This document shows positions 52,003 through 60,884 of a stretch of DNA of 64,000 bases, one piece after another. Origin of the DNA: Verrucomicrobia bacterium 12-59-8 (GTDB lineage: Bacteria; Verrucomicrobiota; Verrucomicrobiae; Verrucomicrobiales; Verrucomicrobiaceae). The position numbers were made by a program, and so were the translations under genes. Under the pieces are notes generated by a model. The model worked only from the letters and a program-made list of their open reading frames with translations, made no database searches and was not told the DNA's origin. The stretch covers positions 6,464 to 70,463 of the forward strand of contig NCCR01000023.1 in NCBI GenBank assembly GCA_002279765.1. The letters are read 5' to 3'. Every line of letters begins with the position of its first letter. Position 1 is the first letter of the stretch.

Positions 52003-53178
52003 CTAGTGGAGCACACCTAGCTGGGTTGAGATCAGCGAAGGCTGTATTTTTTCAAATTCATGCAATGCCATGCCAACCACCTGATCCATGTTATAGTAGC
52101 GATAGGTCGCAAGCCGACCGATAAAGCTGACTCCTGCAGTTGCGGCGGCAAGCTCAGCATATTGCGCATAGAGACGGCTGTTGTCCGCTGTGGGAACTGG
52201 ATAGTAAGGCTCCTTCCCAGGACCGTAATCGTCCGGGTATTCATACACTATCGAAGTGTTTTCACAGCGTTGCTGGGTGGCATGCTTGATCTCAACAATG
52301 CGGGTAAACTCATGCTCGTTTGGGTAATTTACTTGCATGGCAGGCTGCCAGAAACCTCGCTTGCCTGCAATGGCCACCCGTGATGCCAGGGCATCCGCCT
52401 CAAAAGAATGCGTCTCGAACCGCAGCGAACGGTATGGCAACGCTCCAAACCTGCAGTCAAAAAACTCATCAATCGGCCCGGTGTAAACCATATGCCGAAA
52501 CCGCAGCGTTGGCAGAAGTTCCCGGTAATCAGTCCGCAACATGATCTGCACCCTAGGGCTTGCCTCGATCATGTTTTGAAACAGTCTATGATACCCCGCT
52601 GCCGGCAGCGCTTGAAATTTTTCCTGTAGATAGCGGTTGTCACGGTTGGTCCGGATGGGGATGCGTCCACATACACTCGCATCCAGTTCGCGTGGATGCT
52701 TTTTCCATTGCTTGAGAGTGTACCCTTTGAAGAACTTTTCATACAACTCCCAACCCACCTGCGAAACAATCACCTCTTCCGAGTTTTGCGGTTTGGCAAT
52801 CGGCACACGCTTGTGCTCCAAATACTCTTTGAACTCCTCTTCGTTTGCTGGCCTGCCAACCAGCTCTTCGAAAGTATTGAGATTAATGGGAAAGTGCCAG
52901 AAACGGCCATCCGCAAAAGAACGAATCTCATAATTCGTTGGCAGCCATTCGGTGAACCGCGAAAGATAATCCACCACCTTGGAGCTGTTGGAGCGGAAGT
53001 AGTGCGGACCATAGACATGCGTGAGCACCCCCGCATCATTGTAGGCATCATGAGCATTCCCGCCTACATGTGCCCGTTTGTCTACAACCAGACAACGCAA
53101 CCCCATTGCATTGCATAGTCGTTCGGCCATGACGAGCCCGGCAAAACCAGCTCCAACAATGAGAACATCCGTTGTCAT
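52003..53178 (-). CDS. glf: UDP-galactopyranose mutase
   Basis: The protein has 391 residues. It converts UDP-galactopyranose to UDP-galactofuranose with FAD. The dinucleotide loop VLIVGAGFAGLVMAERL and VVDKRAHVGGNAHD open the protein. The family blocks HVYGPHYFRSNS, FPINLNTFEEL, FFKGYTLKQWKKHPRELDASVCGRIPIRTNRDNRYL and the acidic VEYPDDYGPGK-like region (IVYEYPDDYGPGKEPYYPVP) are present. It predicts galactofuranose in the polymer made by this locus. It lies seven bases from the GT-C gene. Confidence 0.96.
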   Translation of the reverse strand: MTTDVLIVGAGFAGLVMAERLCNAMGLRCLVVDKRAHVGGNAHDAYNDAGVLTHVYGPHYFRSNSSKVVDYLSRFTEWLPTNYEIRSFADGRFWHFPINLNTFEELVGRPANEEEFKEYLEHKRVPIAKPQNSEEVIVSQVGWELYEKFFKGYTLKQWKKHPRELDASVCGRIPIRTNRDNRYLQEKFQALPAAGYHRLFQNMIEASPRVQIMLRTDYRELLPTLRFRHMVYTGPIDEFFDCRFGALPYRSLRFETHSFEADALASRVAIAGKRGFWQPAMQVNYPNEHEFTRIVEIKHATQQRCENTSIVYEYPDDYGPGKEPYYPVPTADNSRLYAQYAELAAATAGVSFIGRLATYRYYNMDQVVGMALHEFEKIQPSLISTQLGVLH

Positions 53179-53184
53179 GCGGTA

Positions 53185-54750
53185 TCAAGGATGAGAGACA
53201 GGAGAAACTCTCTGAAAGTAAGCGACCACAAGTCGTGCTCTGTCGATCTGCGCGATCTGACCACCCGTCCCAGGATGGTGTTGTAAATAACCAGCAGAAG
53301 CCATGGCTAGCGGCACGACCGCCCCTTTGGCAAATCCAGCCGCTTGCATCTGGCTCTCAATCCAAGGCATGACACTCGAACAGACAGCACTCGAACTGTC
53401 ATGAATATAGACCGCCTTTTCGGTCTGCTTAAGCCTGCCCATGATAAGTTTCAGCGTATCCGCTGCCAGGAGAGAATGGAATGGCATCATTTCCATCTCC
53501 ACAACGCGTTCCGGAAAGCGCCCGAATAAACCCAACCCTAGAGGGTCATGACAGTAGAAGGCAACACTGTTGGAATTGGACAGGATCAAGCTTCCGGGCT
53601 GTTCTTTTTGAATTTCAGCTACAACTTCACCAGTCGGCACCAGCCAGCGATAGGTAAGCCAGCCATCGCGGCGAATAAGATTTGCCAGGCTGCCAATCAA
53701 GGCAGCCATTGCAGCCACAAGAAATACCGCCTTGGCCAACCGCTGTGCCGGGGGGCTATGGCGTGAAATGGAAGCCAGCGCAATGCCTATCAGCAATGCT
53801 AGAAAAGGCGTGAAAATCAGCAATCGTTTGGTCCATATGACATTCTTTACCACCAGCAATCCGAGGATAACCACCACGATCACCGCCACAAACCGCGTCA
53901 TGCTGCGAGTTTGCAGCCCAAGCGCCAAGGTGGCAGCGGCAGTAACGGCCACCGGAAGCGAAATCCACCACTCATAGGGAATTGAGACTTCACCAGCAAA
54001 GATGGCATAAAGTGAAGCAACTGTATGCGGAAGTGAGAAAGCTGAGGCAGAAAGCCCCAATTGCCGAAAGAACACCGGCAACCAAGGTAAATAAAGCAGC
54101 CCAATAACAGCCCACGCGGAAATCATCCACAGCCATGGGCCTCTTTTCAAAGCTACGGTCGACATCAGAGCGGCCCCCTGAGCCAGAAACACCACTGGAG
54201 CGCTGTAATTGCAGTACCACATCGCTGCACCGGAGAGGACATAGACCGTAAAATCCCCCCAGTTGAATCGGAATTCTGCGCCGGTTCGGTTGTGCGGCAG
54301 TGCCATTGCACGCAGCAGCGCATAAAGGTTCCAACCTGCCAAAGCAGCAAACATGGAGTACCAGCGAATGGCCGCAGGAAACATCCAATGATAGGGCATC
54401 CATACGGCGACAACCAGCACCAGCCACCCTGCCCTCTGTCCCCCCCAACGTTCACCACACTTGAACAGCCCCCAGAGGGCAAAAATCCAACAACCAATCG
54501 AAAGCAAGCGCAGTTTGAAAGGATCATAACCCGCCCATTGCTGCCAATAATGCAATGCCAGATCATACAGTGGCGGATCTTCATGCACATTGGATGCCAT
54601 CAATTGCAGCAGTTGCGGCAGCGGCTCCTTGGCCAGAAAAAATCCGTTGGTTTCATCATCCCAGACCGTCGTGTTTCCGGCGTTCCAGCACAACAGTGCC
54701 AGTCCGGCGAGGGTGATCAGTTGCAGCCAGCGATTGGAGGACAGAGGCAT
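53185..54750 (-). CDS. GT-C type polytopic membrane glycosyltransferase (ArnT/PMT-like)
   Basis: The protein has 521 residues and about ten membrane helices. The first luminal loop has the GT-C Asp motif WDDETNGFFLAKEPLP and a following EDPPLYDLALHYWQQW. These enzymes move a sugar from a polyprenyl-phosphate donor on the outer face of the membrane. The GT2 gene directly downstream is of the polyprenyl-phosphate sugar synthase type and could make that donor. The C-terminal ~150 residues are soluble and contain SLILSNSNSVAFYCHDPLG. Confidence 0.85.
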   Translation of the reverse strand: MPLSSNRWLQLITLAGLALLCWNAGNTTVWDDETNGFFLAKEPLPQLLQLMASNVHEDPPLYDLALHYWQQWAGYDPFKLRLLSIGCWIFALWGLFKCGERWGGQRAGWLVLVVAVWMPYHWMFPAAIRWYSMFAALAGWNLYALLRAMALPHNRTGAEFRFNWGDFTVYVLSGAAMWYCNYSAPVVFLAQGAALMSTVALKRGPWLWMISAWAVIGLLYLPWLPVFFRQLGLSASAFSLPHTVASLYAIFAGEVSIPYEWWISLPVAVTAAATLALGLQTRSMTRFVAVIVVVILGLLVVKNVIWTKRLLIFTPFLALLIGIALASISRHSPPAQRLAKAVFLVAAMAALIGSLANLIRRDGWLTYRWLVPTGEVVAEIQKEQPGSLILSNSNSVAFYCHDPLGLGLFGRFPERVVEMEMMPFHSLLAADTLKLIMGRLKQTEKAVYIHDSSSAVCSSVMPWIESQMQAAGFAKGAVVPLAMASAGYLQHHPGTGGQIAQIDRARLVVAYFQRVSPVSHP

Positions 54751-54753
54751 AAT

Positions 54754-55470
54754 TCAATGAAGCAGGTCACGCAGTTGGCGTACCATTTCGACAGCACGGG
54801 TGGCAAATTTAGCCAGGGGGACAGAAGGCTCTCCGCCATAACGCTCGCGGAAGCGGATCGTTACGAGCCCCTGTCGAACACCCGGCTGGTGCCGCAGCAA
54901 AACAGCCAAACCGACATTGGCCAGGAAGAACTGCGCATGAATGCGATTGATTGAGTCAGCACACGCAGCAGTCCGCATCAAACGATAGGGCACATTGGCA
55001 TCGGGGCAGTTGGCGTGGGCAAACCCCAGCAGCGTTAGCCGCAAAACCATGCTGGCAATCACACGCCGCCAGCCGTCGTCACGACGTCTGCGCACGCCGT
55101 AAATCACATCAAACTTGTCCCGGTTCCGCCAGAAACGAAAAAAATACTGCGGGTCACACTGACCGTCCGAGTCGAGCTGAAAAATATAAGGAATACCGCG
55201 ATCTATTGCAATGCGGTAACCTTGCAGACAGCTCTGGCCATGTCCTCGGTTTTCACGCTCGATGACTTCCAACCGCTCGCCAAATTTGCCCCTCAACTGC
55301 TGTAGAATCGCGTCGGTGCCGTCGGTGGAACCGTCATTGATTACGAGAAAAACAAACTTCCCCGTCCAGTTTTCCAACTCTGTGAACCATTCATTCACCA
55401 CCTTGCGGACTGATGCCGATTCATTGAACACGGGCATCACCACCAAAAGTTCGGGAGAATCATCACTCAT
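54754..55470 (-). CDS. GT2-family glycosyltransferase (DPM1/polyprenyl-phosphate glycosyltransferase-like)
   Basis: The protein has 238 residues from the Met at 55470 (MSDDSPELLVVMPVFNESASV). The upstream in-frame extension has no structure and crosses the promoter side. The A-fold shows VVMPVFNES, FLVINDGSTDGTDAIL, NRGHGQSCLQGYRIA and the DxD region QLDSDGQCDPQYF. It lacks C-terminal membrane helices, as do soluble DPM1-type enzymes. Adjacent to the GT-C gene with four bases between, so a donor-acceptor pair is likely. Confidence 0.9.
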   Translation of the reverse strand: MSDDSPELLVVMPVFNESASVRKVVNEWFTELENWTGKFVFLVINDGSTDGTDAILQQLRGKFGERLEVIERENRGHGQSCLQGYRIAIDRGIPYIFQLDSDGQCDPQYFFRFWRNRDKFDVIYGVRRRRDDGWRRVIASMVLRLTLLGFAHANCPDANVPYRLMRTAACADSINRIHAQFFLANVGLAVLLRHQPGVRQGLVTIRFRERYGGEPSVPLAKFATRAVEMVRQLRDLLH

Positions 55471-55550
55471 GCTGCACGTGCTGGATCGGATCGGGATTTC
55501 TGCAAACTCATGGTAGAACAGGACTTTGAAAGACTGGCAAGATTCTGTGG

Positions 55551-56993
55551 CTAGCCATGCAGTCTCGGCACTCGTGAGCCACGGCCACGAAGAACCTGCT
55601 GCGGAACCGGCATAGGTCGAGTTCTGCGTACTAAGCATTCCAGATTTGGAATCAGGCAGAATCCCCAGGCCGCACAGGCAAACACATTGGCGGTGTGGTT
55701 CAGTATGAAGCTGCTCGGAAGCAGCAGCAAGTGGTAACAGAAAAAGCCGAGGGCTAGGGAACGAAACATGGAGGGTGGTGAACGTTGGAAGGCCAGCCAG
55801 CACTGCCACACCATCACCATGCGGAACACATACCAGACAAGAAAGCCCGGCCACCCCAATTCCGCCAGCACCTGCCCGGTCTCGGCATCATAGACCGGAC
55901 AGCGCTTTTTCGGCTGATCAATCCTCAGGGCACTGCGCATCGCCATGGAGGCCGGGTGGGACATGCCAATGCCAAAGCCCATCAAATCCACCTCCTTGGC
56001 GGCCTCCAACACTGAGTTGACCGGATACATCAAGCGACCGAGGGTGGTGTCATCGGAAGTGGTGCGCCGGGTCTCGAAGGCTTTCAACGCTTTGCCGAAG
56101 AAGACAGTGACCCCGATCATGATCAGGGCCGCGCCCAGCAGCAGGTAGGGCATTGCACTTCGGCCCTTGCCCACTTTAGATACAGTGGAAGTGGCCCCCA
56201 CAACGGCCCCTACGAGAAGCATGCCGTAAACTGCGCCACGCGAACCGGCCATCAAGCCATTGGCCACCAGGAGGGGCAGGTTGCCCAGCAGCAGCAGCCA
56301 ACGGCGATTGTCATTGATACCCGTCAGCAAGCCCAGGGACAGAATGAAAAAGAACTGCACAAACACCGCATGGCCGGAAATGTAGGAGAAGGTGCCGGTG
56401 ATGCGAGCCGTCGCCTCCATCCCTGCGCCAAAGGTGGCCACATGATGCATGTCCGCATAATCAGTGGCGGCATACACATTGAGCCATGAACCTGGGCCCG
56501 CGACAAATTGGGCAGCCCCGAGCAGGCAGATGGGAATGGCAAACAGCGAGTAACGGAACAGCATCTTCGTCATTTCTGCCTCGTTGCGAAATAACAATGG
56601 CATCATGATACCCAATGGAATGTACCAGAGATAGATTTTGAGGCCGTAACCTGCCAGAACGATCGAGCCGATGTTAGGATTCAGAGCGCCAAACATGACC
56701 AAGGTGATGCAGACGATGGCGATCAGCGTGCCCGGCACCCGCACCCGCCAAGCTCTAATGTCGGGGTCTGGAAACATGAAAAATTTGATGTAGGCCCCGA
56801 ACAGAATGATGTCCTTGAAGAAATAGACCAGTTCCGAGCCCTGCGGGAAAATCCATTTACGGATGGCTCCTTCGAACAGGGCGACAATCATTGCGGCATA
56901 GACCGCCCGTCGCCAGTTCATCATGGCCAGGAGGACGATGAATGCGGTGCCAAAGGCACCCAGCATCATCATTTGTTGAACGCTCAGTTTCAT
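55551..56993 (-). CDS. O-antigen polymerase/ligase-like integral membrane protein
   Basis: The protein has 480 residues and about eleven hydrophobic helices. A conserved pair sits in the central loop: GTFSYISGHAVFVQFFFILSLG, then NGLMAGSRGAVYGMLLVGAV, a pattern seen in Wzy/EpsE-like polymerases. The periplasmic loop FETRRTTSDDTTLGRLMYPVNSVLEAAKEVDLMGFGIGMSHPAS has the conserved Arg-rich stretch. Wzy and WaaL cannot be told apart by eye. Its place among glycosyltransferases supports a role in polymerising the repeat unit. Confidence 0.78.
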   Translation of the reverse strand: MKLSVQQMMMLGAFGTAFIVLLAMMNWRRAVYAAMIVALFEGAIRKWIFPQGSELVYFFKDIILFGAYIKFFMFPDPDIRAWRVRVPGTLIAIVCITLVMFGALNPNIGSIVLAGYGLKIYLWYIPLGIMMPLLFRNEAEMTKMLFRYSLFAIPICLLGAAQFVAGPGSWLNVYAATDYADMHHVATFGAGMEATARITGTFSYISGHAVFVQFFFILSLGLLTGINDNRRWLLLLGNLPLLVANGLMAGSRGAVYGMLLVGAVVGATSTVSKVGKGRSAMPYLLLGAALIMIGVTVFFGKALKAFETRRTTSDDTTLGRLMYPVNSVLEAAKEVDLMGFGIGMSHPASMAMRSALRIDQPKKRCPVYDAETGQVLAELGWPGFLVWYVFRMVMVWQCWLAFQRSPPSMFRSLALGFFCYHLLLLPSSFILNHTANVFACAAWGFCLIPNLECLVRRTRPMPVPQQVLRGRGSRVPRLHG

Positions 56994-57104
56994 GTCAAAA
57001 AGGGATTACCACACTATGACCCGCAAAGGGCGCAGGCTGCAAATCATCATTGCCTGGAATGAGCGTAAGGAAGAGCATAGGCCCCTCATGGCGGAACGAG
57101 CGGG

Positions 57105-58346
57105 CTAATGTAAAACCACTTCCCGGAGTTGCTCGCGGTAGCGCTGCCATGAATGCTCCCGACTCCAGTCCAGAGCCGCCTGTTGCATGGCCTGCAACAG
57201 CCCCCCATCTCCGGCCAACTGCCGCAAGCGGTCAAGGATGGCGGCTGCATCGCGGATGGGGACAAGAAAACCTTCCCGCCCATCCTTGATCAGACCTGCG
57301 AGGCCCGAATGAGTTGTAGTGATTACTGTAAGTCCGCAGGCCATGGCCTCCAGCAGGACCAGCGCCAGCCCCTCATAGAGGGTGGGCAGCACCAGAACAT
57401 CATGCTGCCGCATCTCCGCCAGCACCTCCGCGTGGCTGAGTCCTGATCGGTGGCGATGCTCGGCGAGTACGCGGCCGAGAGCCGCACATGGAGCAACACT
57501 GGTGCGGGAGCCAATCACCGTCAAGGTGGCCACTTCGCCCAAATTGGCCATCGCCTCGGCGAGATAGGCCAGCCCCTTCCCCTGGTTCAGACTGCCGACA
57601 TAGAGAACGCGGAGGGGATGAGGCGGAGATGCCGCTGCAAATGGGGGATCGGAGATGGCTAACGAGAGTTCAGGGCAGCCATAGGGGACCACAAAGACCT
57701 GGGCTGGGAAAGGCGGCGCCAATTTGAGGCTGTCACGCACCAACTCACTTGGGACAATCACCACATCCGCCAGTTGCAACTCGCGATCCCGCCGCAGCAT
57801 GGCTTCGCTGTCCTCGTCCATGACCGGTAGGGTCACGGCCCAGTCTGGCTGGCATTCAGCTTCAACCTTCACCATCTCACGCGTAAAACGCCAGTAAGGT
57901 GTGGGGAGTTCATAGATGGTTCGGATGCCACGCTGGCGAGCCGCCAGGAAAGTCTGCTCCGCTGTGTCCATGTAGGCATGCACCGCCCGCAGACCGCGCC
58001 TCTTCACCAGCGCACGGCTGACGGCGAGGTCAAACCGCAGCAGGGCTTGATCCAAGGAACCATGCCTCCTGCCGAATCGGCTGTGCCTCAATCTGGCAGA
58101 ACTCCGGCAGGCCAGCCGCAGCAGCTCTGGCATGGGATGGGCACGGAGCATAGGACGTACCTCATTAGGAAAATGTCGCCGGTTCCAGATCCCGCTTTTC
58201 CAGCCCATTCCCACACTCAATCGGCGCAGCCAGGAAGGAACCACAAGGGTGGTGTGAAACTCAGCCAGGATGCCGGCCTCAGCATAGGCCTGGGCGGCGG
58301 CACAACTGTTCAAATTTCCAGTCAGATGAGAGATCAATATCTGCAT
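57105..58346 (-). CDS. GT4-family glycosyltransferase
   Basis: The protein has 413 residues from the Met at 58346 (MQILISHLTGNLNSCAAAQAY). The C-lobe shows RVLYVGSLNQGKGLAYLAEAM, LTVIGSRTS, DVLVLPTLYEGLALVLLEAMACGL (E-x7-E) and HSGLAGLIKDGREGFLVPIRD. The N-lobe has AVHAYMDTAEQTFLAARQRGIRTIYELPTPY, resembling the capsular transferases that hold a donor nucleotide sugar with that loop. Donor unknown. Confidence 0.92.
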   Translation of the reverse strand: MQILISHLTGNLNSCAAAQAYAEAGILAEFHTTLVVPSWLRRLSVGMGWKSGIWNRRHFPNEVRPMLRAHPMPELLRLACRSSARLRHSRFGRRHGSLDQALLRFDLAVSRALVKRRGLRAVHAYMDTAEQTFLAARQRGIRTIYELPTPYWRFTREMVKVEAECQPDWAVTLPVMDEDSEAMLRRDRELQLADVVIVPSELVRDSLKLAPPFPAQVFVVPYGCPELSLAISDPPFAAASPPHPLRVLYVGSLNQGKGLAYLAEAMANLGEVATLTVIGSRTSVAPCAALGRVLAEHRHRSGLSHAEVLAEMRQHDVLVLPTLYEGLALVLLEAMACGLTVITTTHSGLAGLIKDGREGFLVPIRDAAAILDRLRQLAGDGGLLQAMQQAALDWSREHSWQRYREQLREVVLH

Positions 58347-58378
58347 GGAACAAGATTCACGCTGCTCTCGCCAAGGCG

Positions 58379-59098
58379 TCACCGCACAGCAACGGTGTCA
58401 TGACTGAGTCGGGTAAAGGCAAACCCTCTGGCAGAAAGATGCGCTTCGATCCGCTCGGCTCGTTCACCGTAGTGGGTGTGTTCAAAGACAATCAGACGCG
58501 GTTTGACCATTTCATAGTCAAGCTGGGTGAGAATGTTCTCTTCATGGCCCTCACAGTCCATGAACAGGCAGTCGAATCGATCAAAGCCATGTTTCACCAT
58601 GATGTCCTCCACAGTCTGCACGGGTATGATGATTTCTTGAATGCATGCATTTGGGTCTTCATCAGGACCAAGACACTGCACCAGTTTTTCTCGACTGAAA
58701 CTGGCCAGACCCGCCAGTTCTTTAGAATCACTCTTGGATTTTAAAAACGCGGCAGCGTAGGCATAAAAGGGCAAACGCCCAGCGGGATACCCGACGGCAC
58801 AGTTCTCAGGTGAGACATGGGGATAAGCGCTGTAATTGCGACTCATGGCCGTGAAAAACTCCGGCACCGGTTCAGCAGTGACGCCGCGCGCATTTCGACG
58901 GATCATGAACTCACGAAAGGGATCCTGGGAAATACCATCATTGGCCCCGATCTGAAGGAAGGTAAACGGCCCCTTCAGGAGGCTAACTTTAGACATGACA
59001 CGGTAAATCGGCGATTGCCTACCAATGACACGAGCAACTCGGGCCATTGGATCAAACACTCGGGGGAATTTTCTCAGGAATTGCGCGGCAGAGCTCAT
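58379..59098 (-). CDS. FkbM-family methyltransferase
   Basis: The protein has 239 residues. FkbM-type enzymes O-methylate sugars and other hydroxyls using S-adenosylmethionine. Motifs are FTFLQIGANDGISQDPFREF (SAM loop), VTAEPVPEFF, VGYPAGRLPFY, IIPVQTVEDIM and DCLFMDCEGHEENIL with PRLIVFEHTHYG. Its position suggests methylation of the polysaccharide. The GT4 gene starts 33 bases downstream. Confidence 0.93.
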   Translation of the reverse strand: MSSAAQFLRKFPRVFDPMARVARVIGRQSPIYRVMSKVSLLKGPFTFLQIGANDGISQDPFREFMIRRNARGVTAEPVPEFFTAMSRNYSAYPHVSPENCAVGYPAGRLPFYAYAAAFLKSKSDSKELAGLASFSREKLVQCLGPDEDPNACIQEIIIPVQTVEDIMVKHGFDRFDCLFMDCEGHEENILTQLDYEMVKPRLIVFEHTHYGERAERIEAHLSARGFAFTRLSHDTVAVR

Positions 59099-59132
59099 GA
59101 ATCAGTAAACTAAGCAGGGTGAGACCAGGACA

Positions 59133-59861
59133 TCATTCCAATGGCGAACGTTTCCTCACTTGGGCGAAAGCTCCGACGGTGAGAGGCAATGTCGTCTTTT
59201 TTGTGTTGCGCAGCATCCAGCCGAAGAGATTCATAACCAGGAACAGCGGCTTGGTGAGTACATAGCCCCAAACAGAGGCGAGATAAATTTCAATGATCGT
59301 TAACAAAGAAGGAAGATCTCCCTCGACGTTTTCTGTCTTCACCACCTGAAAACCTGCCATTTCGAGTTCTAAGCGCAGACCTTCGGTGGTCCACCTTCGA
59401 TAGTCCCCTGGAACAGGATGGTATTCAAAAGCGAAAGGCACGGTGCAAAACATACGCCCCCCAGGAATAAGCAGAGCATGACATTGCCGCAAAAGTTCCA
59501 TGGCTTGCGGCACATGTTCAAGAGTTTGGAAGTGAACCAATCCATGGTACGCCCCGTTCTCACTCTGAATTCTGCCGGTCTCTTCGTCGATGACCACATC
59601 CGGCTGCACATCAGCCCATGGAATGTCCGCGCCAAGATATTCCACGTCCGCTGCATTAAAAAAATTGCGATAGGGCTGGTAGCCGCAGCCTACATCCAAA
59701 ATGCGCAATTTTTCGCCAGGAAAATCGGCGCGCAGCTGGTTCAGAAAAAGAACTACGCCGGCTTCTATATAAATTCTCAGCAGTTTTCGATGCAGATGCA
59801 GCGGCGTCCAAAGGGGGCAGTGATGGCGGGAATCAAGGCTCATGGGAGGAATATAAAACAA
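59133..59861 (-). CDS. Class I SAM-dependent methyltransferase
   Basis: The protein has 242 residues; Met7 at 59843 is an alternative start. The Rossmann SAM site is LRILDVGCGYQPYRNFF, followed by LGADIPW, LVHFQTLEHVPQAMELLRQCHALLIPGGRMFCTVPF and PGDYRRWTTEGLRLELEMAGF. This is the Methyltransf_11/UbiE-like type, common in polysaccharide loci. A C-terminal hydrophobic helix (IIEIYLASVWGYVLTKPLFLVMNLFGWML) suggests membrane attachment. Confidence 0.92.
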   Translation of the reverse strand: MFYIPPMSLDSRHHCPLWTPLHLHRKLLRIYIEAGVVLFLNQLRADFPGEKLRILDVGCGYQPYRNFFNAADVEYLGADIPWADVQPDVVIDEETGRIQSENGAYHGLVHFQTLEHVPQAMELLRQCHALLIPGGRMFCTVPFAFEYHPVPGDYRRWTTEGLRLELEMAGFQVVKTENVEGDLPSLLTIIEIYLASVWGYVLTKPLFLVMNLFGWMLRNTKKTTLPLTVGAFAQVRKRSPLE

Positions 59862-59987
59862 GGGCCTGCAACATCCTGTTCATAAGGATGCACGCGAAAA
59901 TTAGACAAGGTTAGATCGAAATAAAATTTTGATATTCAAAACGGAGGCCGGGACGGTTAGAAAAGGCATGCACAGACCAGACTGCAA

Positions 59988-60884
59988 TCACCTGACATAA
60001 CCCTCCGTCACTGAGGTCAACAGCTGCCAGCGCGTCATGAGTTTGGTCCTGAACCGCCGGGCCAAAGGAGTAAGGCAGAGCATCGCAAGCACACCTACCT
60101 CAACGACATGACGCAACTGCAGAAGCAGTTTGGCAGGCGTCTGCCAGCGCACACGCCCATGCTTGCAAAGGAGCCGCCAGCGGTTGCGATGCAAGCGCAG
60201 CACGCGCTGGGCCGTGCTCTGCGGACTGCCGCCACCTGGGTGAAAGCACCGGATGTCAGGTGTGATCCTCGTATTCCAGCCATGCTCCAAGAGGGACCAG
60301 CTGAAATCCATGTCCCCATCCAAAAAATCAAAGCTTTCGTCGAATCCGCCTACCTTGTGAAAGGCGGAAAGGCGGACCGCCATGCAACAGGAATGGATGC
60401 ACAGAAGCCTTCCCGCGGGCAGTAACCACTGGCCCACAAAAGCTGGCAGGCGGCTGAAAAAAGCCGGACCGACAATAAACTCACGCAAGGTGGGCGTAGG
60501 CTCACCCGAAGGGCGCAGGACCTGCGAGTCGTCCGTCTGCGTGAATCCCAAAGCCCCGAGCTTTTCGTCTGCGGCAAACTGTCGTCGCACCTCCTTTGCG
60601 AATGCGGTCAGCGGGCGCGCATCACAGTCGAGCAAGATGACGACGTCCACCTGCATCAATGCCATGCCGACATTGACACTGCGAACGTACCCGAGATTCA
60701 CTGCATTCCGATGAATGGAGACGCGCGGATCCTTGTCCCACATGGAAGGAGCATCCGAAGCATCATCCACCACGATGATCTGAGCCAGCTCTGCGGCCTC
60801 CGGACACAGCGCGATCACAGCCTCAAGCGTGGCCAAAGTTGCTGGCCAAGCTTGGTAATTCGTGATGAGGACGCCTAATGTCAT
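59988..60884 (-). CDS. GT2-family glycosyltransferase (rhamnosyltransferase-like)
   Basis: The protein has 298 residues. The GT-A fold starts LGVLITNYQAWPATLATLEAV, with IIVVDDASDAPS, NLGYVRSVNVGMAL and the metal-binding VVILLDCDARPL. Later VGGFDESFDFLDGDMDFSWSLLEHGW and CFHPGGGS are the standard acceptor-side blocks of this group. A C-terminal hydrophobic stretch may dock it to the membrane. Its start overlaps the acyltransferase gene by four bases. Confidence 0.92.
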   Translation of the reverse strand: MTLGVLITNYQAWPATLATLEAVIALCPEAAELAQIIVVDDASDAPSMWDKDPRVSIHRNAVNLGYVRSVNVGMALMQVDVVILLDCDARPLTAFAKEVRRQFAADEKLGALGFTQTDDSQVLRPSGEPTPTLREFIVGPAFFSRLPAFVGQWLLPAGRLLCIHSCCMAVRLSAFHKVGGFDESFDFLDGDMDFSWSLLEHGWNTRITPDIRCFHPGGGSPQSTAQRVLRLHRNRWRLLCKHGRVRWQTPAKLLLQLRHVVEVGVLAMLCLTPLARRFRTKLMTRWQLLTSVTEGYVR

